22,624 bases of DNA from Candidatus Sulfopaludibacter sp. SbA3. Its GTDB lineage: Bacteria; Acidobacteriota; Terriglobia; Bryobacterales; Bryobacteraceae. Positions 15,246 through 22,624 of this stretch are shown in pieces. The notes under the pieces were generated by a model. The model was not told the origin of the DNA and searched no databases. It saw only the letters and a program-made list of their open reading frames with translations. A program made the translations under genes and the position numbers. The number at the start of each line of letters is the position of its first letter. Positions within the stretch are counted from its first letter, which is position 1. The stretch lies in NCBI GenBank assembly GCA_945900935.1, contig CAMDKT010000019.1, forward strand, positions 1-22,624. Direction: 5' to 3'.

Positions 15246-16352
15246 CTACACGCCTGAAACACGATGCACCATGTTGACCAATTTGCGATAAGCCACGTTG
15301 TCCTGCCGAGGGAAACTGAGCCACTCCCCGTCCCGCCACGAAGAATAGAACCATCGCGCCAACAGCGCCAGATGCTCGGCGCGCTCCGCCTGCGTAATCT
15401 GGCGCGGTTCCAACGCCTGCAGAATTTCTCGCAGACGCCGGTCCAGCGAAACAGGCCGGCCATCCACCGCCTGCAAGTTGAAAATCAGGGGCACCAGCCA
15501 CGCGCCGTCCAGCAGGAACACCAGAGTGACCGCGTTGGCCTCCGCCGCCTTCAACACCGCTACGCCATTCATCGAAGACGCGCCCGTCGCGAGTTCATCC
15601 CGCAGCCGCCAAACACTTTGAATTTTCTCCAGCCGCCGATGCTGGCGCGACGCCTCTTCAAACTGCATATCGGCGCTGAAACTGTCGCGCATGCGTTCCA
15701 CGGTTTCGGCCAATGACCGCCCTTCGGTAGAGAGAAATTCGACCAGCCGTTCCACTTCACTCGCGTATTCGTCCCTCGTCACCGCAGCCTGACAGGGCCG
15801 TAAACATTGGGCCATTTCGCCATAGATGCAGCCGGGATGCTCCGGCGAGGGGTGCAGATCCTCCTGGCACCGGCGCACTTGAAACAGATCGAGCGTGGCC
15901 TTTTCAAATTCTTCAGCGGACGCGCGGGACCGAAAAGGCCCGAAGGCCAAACCGCGTCCCGTTGGCCGCATTGTGACCTGCGTGCGCGGGAAGTCATTGC
16001 GCGAAAGCAGCCGCATGTACGAAGGCATTCGCAGATTACAAACTTTCAGATAGTTTTCCGGATAATGCTCGCGGGCCAATTCGTAAAAGACGAGCGCGGA
16101 TTCGAGTCGCGACGCCGTTGGCCAATACGAAAGATGCTCAACTACGCCGCGCAGATTCAGTGCCGCGCGGCGCTTGTCATCGGCGTTCAGCAGACGGCGT
16201 ACGCGACGGCCAAGCACCCCGGTCTTGGACAAATACGGCTGCCCCCCGGCCGCTGTCAGCAGAAACACGGCAGGCAAATCCGGCAGCGACGCCAACAGCG
16301 CGTCCAGTTCCGGGCCAGGCGCCGGGAGCGGAAAATTTCTCGGACTGCCCAT
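15246..16352 (-). CDS. UvrC-like protein: divergent GIY-YIG, Fe-S cysteine and UVR domains without the C-terminal nuclease
   Basis: This 368-residue protein resembles the N-terminal half of UvrC. A divergent GIY-YIG domain (about 27-115) reads AVFLLTAAGGQPYLSKTGVLGRRV: the GIY and YIG triads are altered, but Tyr40, Lys43, Arg50 and Glu84 sit at positions matching family catalytic residues. Four cysteines follow, Cys162, 175, 183 and 187 (spacing 12-7-3), nearly the spacing of the [4Fe-4S] ligands of UvrC. A UVR motif is at about 222-250 (FSADMQFEEASRQHRRLEKIQ). The last 120 residues are not recognised, and the RNase H-like nuclease and tandem HhH are absent. The closest known layout is Cho, the short UvrC homologue that makes 3' incisions. 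It follows the DoxX-thioredoxin gene after 3 bp and abuts the nuclease stop with no gap. Confidence 0.82.
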   Translation of the reverse strand: MGSPRNFPLPAPGPELDALLASLPDLPAVFLLTAAGGQPYLSKTGVLGRRVRRLLNADDKRRAALNLRGVVEHLSYWPTASRLESALVFYELAREHYPENYLKVCNLRMPSYMRLLSRNDFPRTQVTMRPTGRGLAFGPFRSRASAEEFEKATLDLFQVRRCQEDLHPSPEHPGCIYGEMAQCLRPCQAAVTRDEYASEVERLVEFLSTEGRSLAETVERMRDSFSADMQFEEASRQHRRLEKIQSVWRLRDELATGASSMNGVAVLKAAEANAVTLVFLLDGAWLVPLIFNLQAVDGRPVSLDRRLREILQALEPRQITQAERAEHLALLARWFYSSWRDGEWLSFPRQDNVAYRKLVNMVHRVSGV

Positions 16353-16355
16353 CCC

Positions 16356-17267
16356 CTACTCAATGAAGCCGAATTTTCGCAGAACGGCTTCCGGCTCCTC
16401 GGCGTCAAATCGCTGTAGCCCAGCCCTCATGCGGCCATGTTCAAGCACTACGCCGTACGGCGGATCGCCGAACGGAAACAGCGCCTTCAATGCAACGTGA
16501 TCCGGCGAGTTCTTGCCCTTCAATCCGGTCGAATCCATGAAGTACTGCGCGAACCGCGGCACCCGCGTCGCCAGGCCGATCACCTTCGCGTCCTTCCACA
16601 CATGCTTGGAAAGCCTCCGCGCGGCGTCATTGCAATGGGAGCATTCCGGATCGTAGAAGTACAGCAGAATCTTGCCCTGCTGTAGCGAATACGGCTGCCC
16701 TTCCACCGTAATCGAATCCGGCGCTTTCGTGCCCGATTGGCGCGATTCGGTGATGCCGTAAGCCACACCGGCCAGCGCGAGAATCGACCCAAAAATGAGT
16801 CCCGCGCCCTTAAACCCGGCGCTTCGGTGCGCCCACCAGCCGGCCAATGCCGACATGACGATCATCGCCCCGTCGCTCCAGAAAAACGCCGGCCCCACGG
16901 CGCGTTTCAGCCACGGAAAGCACGTGCAGTCCATGCCCTGCAGCGCCGTGTAATTCCACGCCATGTAGACCATGAACGCCACTAACAACCCGGAGCAAAG
17001 CAGCGCGCCCCAGCGGCGATAGCGCGGGATCAACAGCAGCAATCCGCCGAAAGTCTCAGTGATTCCGAAGAAAACGGCCGCCGCCACGCTCAGCGCCGGC
17101 GGCACGAGCATCTGCGACATCCGCGTCGACGCCCCCAAATGATCGGTCAGTTTCCACAATCCGGCACCGATAAAAAAGACGCCGATCAATATCGCGCATA
17201 CCCATGCCACGCCGTTCTTCCACGCGGGCAAATCAACAAAGGCGGCGGCAGGAATTTCCTGTGCCAT
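16356..17267 (-). CDS. DoxX/MauE-like membrane protein fused to a thioredoxin-like domain
   Basis: I choose the ATG at 17267 (303 residues), which has GGAAG five bases upstream. An ATG at 17279 is possible but would overlap the divergent gene's start codon. Five membrane segments are visible at about 20-40, 57-80, 87-105, 127-147 and 153-171. The early ones resemble DoxX/MauE proteins, including GMDCTCFPWLKRAVGP between segments 3 and 4, with a Cys-x-Cys pair. After a linker, a thioredoxin-like domain (about 185-300) carries CSHC (209-212) and a likely cis-proline at Pro237 (TRVP). Five segments with the N-terminus inside put this domain in the periplasm. The protein probably handles disulfide or quinone-linked redox. 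It is co-directional with, and 3 bp from, the UvrC-like gene. Confidence 0.8.
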   Translation of the reverse strand: MAQEIPAAAFVDLPAWKNGVAWVCAILIGVFFIGAGLWKLTDHLGASTRMSQMLVPPALSVAAAVFFGITETFGGLLLLIPRYRRWGALLCSGLLVAFMVYMAWNYTALQGMDCTCFPWLKRAVGPAFFWSDGAMIVMSALAGWWAHRSAGFKGAGLIFGSILALAGVAYGITESRQSGTKAPDSITVEGQPYSLQQGKILLYFYDPECSHCNDAARRLSKHVWKDAKVIGLATRVPRFAQYFMDSTGLKGKNSPDHVALKALFPFGDPPYGVVLEHGRMRAGLQRFDAEEPEAVLRKFGFIE

Positions 17268-17277
17268 ACTGTCTTCC

Positions 17278-18897
17278 ATGTTCCCCATTCTAGCGATGCT
17301 TTGGATGGCCATGGCGGGGGAGCCTGCCGACCTGGTTGTAAACAACGCCACGATCTACACCGCCAACCCGGCCCAACCGCGGGCCAAAGCCATGGCAATT
17401 CGCGCTGGACGCATCGTCGCCATTGGCGATGACATGCGCGCGCACATTGGACCGAAGACGCAAATCATGGATCTGAAAGGCGCGCCCGTCATTCCCGGGC
17501 TCATCGATAGCCACGTCCACATGGCGGGGCTGGGACAGATGATCGAGACGGCGGATCTGCGTCACGTCAAGTCCGTTGCCGAGGTCGCCGCCATTGTCCG
17601 CCAACGCGCGGCGCGCATTCCCAAAGGCACATGGATCCGGGCTCGCAATTGGGATCAGACGAATTGGGGCGGTGAATTTCCGCTGCATCATGCTTTGACT
17701 GAAGCTGCTCCGGAACATCCCGTTTTTTTGACGCGCGTTGACGGCCACGCCGCGTGGGTGAATCGCAAGGCGATGGAGATCGCCGCTATCGACGACAAGA
17801 CGCCGGACCCTATGGGCGGCAAGATTATTCGCGATTCCGCCGGCCTCGCCACCGGTGTGCTAATCGACCGCGCGCAAAGCTTGGCGGGCTCGAAGATTCC
17901 CGCCGCCACCGACGATGAAGTGATCAGCCGGCTGCGCGCCGCCGCCCGCGAATGCGCCCGGTTGGGCTTAACCAGCGTGCATGACGCCGGGACCGGCGAA
18001 CAGGATCTTCGCGCCTACCGCAAGCTGCTCGCCGCCAATCAATTGCCGGTGCGAATCTATGCGATGATCGGCGGCGAAGGCGGCATGTGGTCGCGCTTTC
18101 TGGAAACGGGGCCGGAAGTGAATGAGCGGCTCACGGTGCGCAGTATCAAGCTGATGGCCGATGGCGCCATGGGCTCGCGCGGCGCGGCGTTCTGGCAGCC
18201 TTACGCGGACGATCCCGGCAACACCGGCCTACTGATTCTGAAGCAGGAAACCGTCGAGCGCGTCGCCCGCCAGGCCGTCGAAAAAGGCTTTCAGGTAAAC
18301 ACGCACGCCATCGGGGACCGCGCCAACCGGATGGTGCTCGACGCCTATGGCAAGGTGCTCGGCGGGAGCAACAACAAACGCTTTCGCGTTGAGCACGCGC
18401 AAGCCATCGCCCTTCCCGACTTCACGCTCTTCAAGAAATTCAGCGTCATCGCCTCCATGCAGTCCACCCACGCGACATCCGACATGAGGTGGGCACTCGC
18501 GCGGCTCGGGCCGGATCGCCTGATGGGCGCCTATGCGCAGAAGCGTATGTTGAATGCCGGAGTCGTGGTCGCCAACGGCAGCGACTTTCCAGTGGAGGAG
18601 CCAAGCCCGCTGATGGGCTTCTACGCCGCCGTCAGCCGTCAGGACCCCGAAGGCCAGCCCGCCGGCGGTTGGCGCCCGGAAGAGCGCTTTACGCGCGAAG
18701 AAGCGCTACGCAGTTGGACATGGGCCGGTGCCTACGCGGCCTTTGAAGAAGATTGGAAGGGAACACTGGAGACCAGCAAAGTCGCCGACTTCCTGGTGCT
18801 GTCGGCCGACATCATGACGCTGCCGCTCGCGGAACTGCCCAAAGTGAAAGTTCGCATGACTTTTATTGCCGGGCAAACGGTGTTTAGCGATCAATGA
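17278..18897 (+). CDS. Secreted amidohydrolase, YtcJ/Amidohydro_3 type
   Basis: This 539-residue protein begins MFPILAMLWMAMAGEPADLVV, a short signal peptide before the N-terminal beta segment. Metal-site residues of the amidohydrolase superfamily are present: His79 and His81 (DSHVHM), the likely carboxylated Lys291 (SIKLMADGAMGSRGA), His343 (NTHAIGDRA), His373 (VEHAQ) and Asp436 (NGSDFPVEEPSP). These sequences are typical of the YtcJ-like family, which includes N-substituted formamide deformylase; most members have unknown substrates. The length is usual. It is divergent from the DoxX-thioredoxin gene with only 10 bp between the chosen starts, so its promoter must lie inside the other gene. 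An ATG at 17296 is an alternative start. The stop overlaps the next ATG as ATGA. Confidence 0.92.
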   Translation: MFPILAMLWMAMAGEPADLVVNNATIYTANPAQPRAKAMAIRAGRIVAIGDDMRAHIGPKTQIMDLKGAPVIPGLIDSHVHMAGLGQMIETADLRHVKSVAEVAAIVRQRAARIPKGTWIRARNWDQTNWGGEFPLHHALTEAAPEHPVFLTRVDGHAAWVNRKAMEIAAIDDKTPDPMGGKIIRDSAGLATGVLIDRAQSLAGSKIPAATDDEVISRLRAAARECARLGLTSVHDAGTGEQDLRAYRKLLAANQLPVRIYAMIGGEGGMWSRFLETGPEVNERLTVRSIKLMADGAMGSRGAAFWQPYADDPGNTGLLILKQETVERVARQAVEKGFQVNTHAIGDRANRMVLDAYGKVLGGSNNKRFRVEHAQAIALPDFTLFKKFSVIASMQSTHATSDMRWALARLGPDRLMGAYAQKRMLNAGVVVANGSDFPVEEPSPLMGFYAAVSRQDPEGQPAGGWRPEERFTREEALRSWTWAGAYAAFEEDWKGTLETSKVADFLVLSADIMTLPLAELPKVKVRMTFIAGQTVFSDQ

Positions 18898-19421
18898 CGC
18901 GGCTGACGTTGGCATTGCTCGCCGCCGGCTTCCTGCACGCGGAATCGCCGCGGGTGGTGTTGCTGCACGAATTGTTGCGATTGGAAGCGATGGAGCGCAA
19001 GTCGGTGTTGCTATTCCCGCTGGAACAGCAGGACGCGCAGTTGGAAGTGAAGTTCACATCCCAGCGCGGCGGCGAAGGCGTTCGGCTGGCCGTGTACACG
19101 ACAGGCGCCAATGTGCCATTGGCCGGTACAACCTACGAACTCACGGGCACGCTTCGGACCCCGCTTGCCCGCGAACGCGAGTATCGCGTGGAGATTGAAA
19201 ATCTGCGCCAGCGGCTCGGCCATGCCTTGGTGGATGTAGAGGTGTCGCTCGTGTTCGGCGTATCTTCAGCGCCGCCCGCGGCTTCGTCGTCAACACCGCT
19301 CGACCCGAAGCGGCGGCTCTACACCATCATCGCCAGCCTTTCGCTGTTCGCGGTAATTCTGGCATATTCCGCCATTCGTCTAACACCGCCGATTCTCGAA
19401 CGCTGGCGCGGCAAACGCTAA
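18894..19421 (+). CDS. Exported protein of unknown function with C-terminal membrane anchor
   Basis: This 175-residue protein starts with a signal peptide (MTRLTLALLAAGFLHA). A soluble region of about 110 residues follows and looks beta-rich (VLLFPLEQQDAQLEVKFTS, VRLAVYTTGANVPLAGTTYELTGTL), with a charged segment LAREREYRVEIENLRQRLGHALVDVEVSL. A Ser/Pro/Ala linker (about 124-138) leads to one membrane segment, LYTIIASLSLFAVILAYSAI (142-161), and a short basic tail (ERWRGKR). The predicted topology is periplasmic domain with cytoplasmic tail. I do not recognise the family. The start overlaps the amidohydrolase stop as ATGA, so the two are probably made together, and the exported domain may serve the same compartment. 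Confidence 0.75.
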   Translation: MTRLTLALLAAGFLHAESPRVVLLHELLRLEAMERKSVLLFPLEQQDAQLEVKFTSQRGGEGVRLAVYTTGANVPLAGTTYELTGTLRTPLAREREYRVEIENLRQRLGHALVDVEVSLVFGVSSAPPAASSSTPLDPKRRLYTIIASLSLFAVILAYSAIRLTPPILERWRGKR

Positions 19422-19426
19422 TTATC

Positions 19427-19840
19427 ATGGACATTCACCCTTATTCACACGCCGATCGCGACGCCTGCCTGGAGATTTTCGACTCCAATCTTCCGCTTGC
19501 CGGCCGCCCGTTATTCGAGGCATTTCTCGACGGCGCGCCCGTTTCTTTCTTTGTGGCGGAGCACGATAGCAAGATCGTCGCTTGCGGCGGTTTCGAGATA
19601 AACGGAGAAACAGCGCGGCTCCAATGGGGCATGGTACACAGCAAATGGCAGCGCCAAGGGCTCGGCCGGTTTCTGCTGTTCTATCGCTTGCGGGAAATCA
19701 CCAGGAACGCCTCAGTGCAAATGGTAAACCTGGAATGCCCGCGCCAGGCGGTTCCGTTTTTCGCCAGCCAGGGTTTCCGCGAGGTCAGCGGTGATGGCAA
19801 CGAAGCCGTGATGGTCAAGCGACTCGCCGTCTGTCCCTGA
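19427..19840 (+). CDS. GNAT family N-acetyltransferase
   Basis: This 137-residue cytoplasmic protein has the GNAT fold order. An N-terminal strand and helix (IHPYSHADRDACLEIFDSN) come first, then FFVAEHDSKIVACGGFEI, then motif A with the acetyl-CoA pyrophosphate loop QRQGLGRFLLFYRLRE (about 75-90), then VNLECPRQAVPFFASQGFREV, typical of motif B. It transfers acetyl from acetyl-CoA to an amine on an unknown acceptor. It starts 5 bp after the preceding stop and is probably the last gene of that operon. A 178-bp region with tandem repeats follows. Confidence 0.88.
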   Translation: MDIHPYSHADRDACLEIFDSNLPLAGRPLFEAFLDGAPVSFFVAEHDSKIVACGGFEINGETARLQWGMVHSKWQRQGLGRFLLFYRLREITRNASVQMVNLECPRQAVPFFASQGFREVSGDGNEAVMVKRLAVCP

Positions 19841-19873
19841 TGCGTAACCGTTTGGGGGAACGCCGTGTAACTG

Positions 19874-19924
19874 CGCGACCGTTACCGAGCCGCGACCGTT
19901 ACCGAGCCGCGACCGTCAGGGAGC
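19874..19924 (+). repeat. Tandem 17-bp repeat, three units
   Basis: The unit CGCGACCGTTACCGAGC occurs exactly twice, at 19874-19890 and 19891-19907. A third unit at 19908-19924 reads CGCGACCGTCAGGGAGC, differing at four or five positions in the middle. It is intergenic, after the acetyltransferase and before the IorA-like gene. The third unit with its following GG resembles a dispersed intergenic sequence that I associate with Solibacter-type genomes; that link is from memory. No other copy was noticed in this window. Confidence 0.8.
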
Positions 19925-19976
19925 GGTTTCTGCCAGAATCCCAAAAACTGTTACCCGCCCGTCTGCCCCTGACGCC

Positions 19977-20005
19977 TTGACCGAATCCGGCGCGGGAGAT
20001 ATGCT
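19977..20005 (+). promoter_or_regulatory. Sigma70-type promoter candidate for the iorAB-like operon
   Basis: TTGACC at 19977-19982 and TATGCT at 20000-20005 are separated by exactly 17 bp, matching five of six and four of six consensus bases. Transcription would begin near 20012. This puts the first usable ATG of the IorA-like gene at 20019 with a very short leader, and makes the ATG at 20001 unlikely as a start. Confidence 0.4.
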
Positions 20006-20018
20006 TCGAGCAAGCAAA

Positions 20019-20483
20019 ATGGCAGACGTAATCCTGAACGTGAACGGCGCTAGCAAAACGATTGATGTGGATCCCGCGTGTCCGCTTCTCTACGTCCTGA
20101 TGGACACCTATGGTCTGCGAGGGCCGAAGCTCGGTTGCGGGCTCGCCCAATGCGGCTCCTGCACCGTCCTCATGGATGGCAACCCGTACCGCTCCTGCAC
20201 GCTCCCGGTCTCAGAGGCGAAGGGGAAAATCGTCACGCTGGAGGGCTTGGGCACGGTCGACAATCCTCATCCCATTCAGCGCGCTTTCATTGAAGAACAG
20301 GCCCTGCAATGCGGCTTCTGCATTAGCGGCCCGGTGCTCTACGGCAAGGCGTTTATCGACAAAAATCCCAACGCCAACGCGCTGCAAGTGCAGCAGGCGC
20401 TCAGCGGCATCATCTGTCGTTGTCACTCCCATCCGCGCATGGTCAAAGCGCTGCTTCGCTACGCCAAGGACGTGAAGGCATGA
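20019..20483 (+). CDS. [2Fe-2S] iron-sulfur subunit of an isoquinoline 1-oxidoreductase-like molybdenum hydroxylase (IorA-like)
   Basis: I start at the ATG at 20019 (MADVILNVNGASKTIDVDPACPLLYVL), the usual N-terminus of this family. ATG 20001 and TTG 19977 overlap the likely promoter. The protein has 154 residues. The plant-type [2Fe-2S] cluster has Cys40, Cys45, Cys48 and Cys60 (CGLAQCGSC plus RSC). The second cluster has Cys98, Cys101 (QCGFC), Cys133 and Cys135 (ICRCH). The subunit passes electrons from the molybdenum cofactor of the large subunit, encoded next with an ATGA overlap, to an external acceptor such as a cytochrome. No FAD subunit gene appears between or before them, which fits the two-subunit IorAB class and not xanthine dehydrogenase. 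There is no signal peptide; it may be co-exported with the Tat-signalled partner. Confidence 0.92.
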   Translation: MADVILNVNGASKTIDVDPACPLLYVLMDTYGLRGPKLGCGLAQCGSCTVLMDGNPYRSCTLPVSEAKGKIVTLEGLGTVDNPHPIQRAFIEEQALQCGFCISGPVLYGKAFIDKNPNANALQVQQALSGIICRCHSHPRMVKALLRYAKDVKA

Positions 20484-22624
20484 CGCCCGCCGAAGCGATC
20501 TCCCGCCGCGGTTTCATCCATGGCGCGCTCATCGTCAGCTTTAGTCAACAGGCCCAGGCACAAACTTCCAATGTCGACTCCTGGATCGCCATTGCCGCCG
20601 ATGAATCCGTCACCGCCTACGCCGGCAAATGCGACTTCGGTCAGGGTTTCCGCACGGTCCAGCACCAGCTCGTCGCCGAAGAACTCGGCGTTCCGCTGGC
20701 GCGCGTCAAGATGATCATTTGTGACACGGCAATCACCCCGGACCAGGGCGTAAGCTCCGGCAGTCAAGGCCATCCCACGCAGTTCGGCAGAGCCGGTCTG
20801 CGGCAGGCGCTGGCCACCGCGCGCGAGGCGCTCATAAAAATGGCGTCCGATCAACTCGGCGTCGCGGCCGATCAATTGACGGTCGAAAACGGTGTCGTCT
20901 TCCACACCGCCGATCGCTCCAGGAACAGGAGCTACGGCAAACTCATCGGGGGCCGGAAGATCAATCTCACAATCAACCCTCGCGCCGTGCCGAAGAACCC
21001 CGCCGCCTACAAAATCCTCGGCACTTCCGTTCCCCGCTATGACATTCCGCCGAAGGCCACCGGCGAGTTCGAATACGTTCACGACATCCGCGTGCCCGGC
21101 ATGATTCATGGAAAGGTGGTTCGTCCGCCCGCCGTTGGCGCCAAAGTCATCAGCGTCGACGAAAGCTCCGTCCGCGGTCTGCCCGGAAACGTCAAAGTCA
21201 TCGTGCGCGAGGACTTCGTCGCCGTGGCCGCGGACACGCAATGGGAAGCCATGCAGGCGGCCCGAAAACTCGCGGTCAAATGGACGGCGGGCGCCAAACT
21301 GCCGGACCAGCGAACTCTTTACGCCGATATGCGAAAGATGCCATCACGCGGCTCTTATGCTGTCATCGCGGCCGATGTCGACGAGAAAATGAAAGCGTCG
21401 AATCGTACTTTCAAAGCCACCTATCTTCACCCATTCCAGATGCACGGTTCCATCGGGACTTCCTGCGCGGTAGCCGATGTTCGCGGCGCGGCCACCGGCG
21501 CCACGGCCACCGTCTGGACGGCCTCGCAGGGTGTTTATTCCCAGCGCGATTGTTTGGCGCTGATCCTCGGCACGCCCAAGGAAAATGTCCGCTGCGTCTT
21601 CGTCGAAGGGGCTGGTTGCTACGGCCTTAACGGCGCTGATTCGGTGACCTTCGACGCCGCCGTTATCTCTCAAATCACCGGACGCCCGGTCCGCTTGCAA
21701 TACTCGCGCAGCGATGAAATGACCGCCGGCGAGAGCTTTGGCCCCGCTTATGTCATCGACCTGACGGCCGGAGTCGACGCCAAAGGCCAGATCACCGCCT
21801 GGGATTATGAGAGCTGGACTTTCAGCAAGGGTAGCCGTCCCAATGCAGGATCACCGGGCAACATTATCTCCGGCGGCCTGCTGGGATTCCCTGCCCCGGC
21901 CGTCACCCCCTCCGCCACTCCTGCCCGCCCCTCCGCATTCCGCAACAACAGCAACATCGCCTCCGCCTACGGCGCCGGATGCGTCGGCGACGCTTGCGGC
22001 GGAACAGGCAGCGTCCGCGCCGAACGCGTGTTGACACACACCATTCCGTCGCCGTTCTACACCGGTCCGCTGCGTTCCCCGGCCCGCTTGCAAAACACGT
22101 TCGCGAATGAGAGCTTCATTGACGAAATGGCCGCGGCGCTGAAGGTCGATCCCGTCGCCTATCGTCTCCGCCACCTGGTTGATACCCGCCTGATCGACGT
22201 GCTCAACGGCGCGGCCCGCGGCGCGCGCTGGGAGTCACGCCCCTCGCCCAAACCACGCAACGCCAGGACGGGAGTGGTTTCCGGACGCGGCATCGCCATC
22301 GTCTTGTACGAAGGCAATAACGGCTACGGCGGATTGGTGGCCGAAGTCACTGTCAACCAGGAATCCGGCAAAGTCGCTGTCACAAAATTCGTCTGCTCCA
22401 ACGACTCCGGGCCTATTTCGAACCCCGACGGTCTCCGCGCGCAAATGGAAGGAGGCGCGCTCCAGGGCATGAGCCGCGCGCTTTTTGAAGAAGTCAAATG
22501 GAACATCGGCTCCATCACGTCTGCCGATTGGAACGCGTTCCCCGTCTTCAAATTCGGCGATCCGCTGCCAGTGGTTGAATCGGTGCTGATCAACCGGCCT
22601 GACAAGGCGCAAATGGGCGCCGGC
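20480..22624 (+). CDS. IorB-like molybdenum-binding large subunit of an aldehyde/isoquinoline oxidoreductase (3' truncated by window edge)
   Basis: The frame opens at ATG 20480 (ATGA overlap with the IorA-like gene) and stays open for 715 codons to the window end. A twin-arginine signal is visible (SRRGFIHGALIVSF, about 8-21). Family landmarks are AYAGKCDFGQGFRTVQHQLVAEEL (about 47-70), SSGSQGHPTQFG (about 93-104), YLHPFQMHGSIGTSCAVAD (about 314-332) and EGAGCYGLNGADSVTFDAAV (about 375-394). These mark the molybdopterin-binding subunit of the xanthine dehydrogenase superfamily, IorB/periplasmic aldehyde oxidoreductase branch. It hydroxylates N-heterocycles or oxidises aldehydes in the periplasm. 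The expected catalytic glutamate near the C-terminus is beyond the window. The substrate cannot be assigned. Confidence 0.92.
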   Translation, partial: MTPAEAISRRGFIHGALIVSFSQQAQAQTSNVDSWIAIAADESVTAYAGKCDFGQGFRTVQHQLVAEELGVPLARVKMIICDTAITPDQGVSSGSQGHPTQFGRAGLRQALATAREALIKMASDQLGVAADQLTVENGVVFHTADRSRNRSYGKLIGGRKINLTINPRAVPKNPAAYKILGTSVPRYDIPPKATGEFEYVHDIRVPGMIHGKVVRPPAVGAKVISVDESSVRGLPGNVKVIVREDFVAVAADTQWEAMQAARKLAVKWTAGAKLPDQRTLYADMRKMPSRGSYAVIAADVDEKMKASNRTFKATYLHPFQMHGSIGTSCAVADVRGAATGATATVWTASQGVYSQRDCLALILGTPKENVRCVFVEGAGCYGLNGADSVTFDAAVISQITGRPVRLQYSRSDEMTAGESFGPAYVIDLTAGVDAKGQITAWDYESWTFSKGSRPNAGSPGNIISGGLLGFPAPAVTPSATPARPSAFRNNSNIASAYGAGCVGDACGGTGSVRAERVLTHTIPSPFYTGPLRSPARLQNTFANESFIDEMAAALKVDPVAYRLRHLVDTRLIDVLNGAARGARWESRPSPKPRNARTGVVSGRGIAIVLYEGNNGYGGLVAEVTVNQESGKVAVTKFVCSNDSGPISNPDGLRAQMEGGALQGMSRALFEEVKWNIGSITSADWNAFPVFKFGDPLPVVESVLINRPDKAQMGAG

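Noticed and set aside
19874..19924. CRISPR-like array
   Set aside because: The units abut without spacers, there are only three, and no cas genes are near.
20459..21241. - strand open frame antisense to the IorB-like gene
   Set aside because: It is a low-information shadow; the + strand frame is continuous and carries the family motifs.

Overview
The window looks like the chromosome of a high-GC, soil-type Acidobacteriota, most likely of the Solibacter/Bryobacter group. The best evidence is the C-terminal domain of the secreted nuclease at 12588-15245, which has the hallmarks of the Solibacter C-terminal family TIGR03437. The gene repertoire also fits: a CE15 esterase, a sulfatase, two DUF1080 proteins, an FG-GAP repeat protein, an IorAB-type molybdenum hydroxylase, and many small secreted proteins. 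This assignment comes from reading the sequence, not from a database search.

Layout. (a) 1-383: the last codons of an ISAzo13-like transposase, then a doubtful short ORF that ends in an ATGA overlap with the next gene. (b) 380-1633 (+): secreted CE15 glucuronoyl-esterase-like protein. (c) 5501-1635 (-): an FG-GAP/VCBS repeat protein, a SoxC-like sulfite dehydrogenase (Tat lipoprotein) and a monohaem cytochrome c like the first half of SoxD. They are separated by 20 bp and then overlap by 8 bp, so they probably form one operon. (d) 8729-5758 (-): two DUF1080 proteins and an iduronate-2-sulfatase-like sulfatase, probably for sulfated or complex glycans. (e) 8775-15245 (+): a tight five-gene chain, polX, Nudix hydrolase, SGNH hydrolase, aldo/keto reductase and a lamin-tail/OB/EEP nuclease, with ATGA overlaps at three junctions. 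(f) 17267-15246 (-): a DoxX/MauE-like membrane protein fused to a thioredoxin fold, then a UvrC-like protein that keeps the Fe-S cysteines but lacks the C-terminal nuclease. (g) 17278-19840 (+): a secreted YtcJ-like amidohydrolase, a signal-plus-anchor protein of unknown function and a GNAT acetyltransferase. (h) 19841-20018: a short intergenic region with a 17-bp tandem repeat and a good sigma70-type promoter. (i) 20019-22624 (+): an IorA-like [2Fe-2S] subunit and a Tat-exported IorB-like molybdenum subunit that runs off the window.

The most unusual signal is not a gene. The + strand is G-rich from about 0.4 to 13.86 kb whichever strand is coding, and turns neutral to C-rich after that, again whichever strand is coding. 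The change falls inside the nuclease gene, at the junction of its OB-like and EEP domains. This is what a replication-strand switch of terminus polarity, or an inversion endpoint, would look like. A second pattern is a strand-polar cluster of GTAAGT hexamers between 1.6 and 6.0 kb. I found no CRISPR array, tRNA, rRNA or defence island. No complete novel system is evident; the UvrC-like/DoxX-thioredoxin pair is the most interesting gene-level lead.
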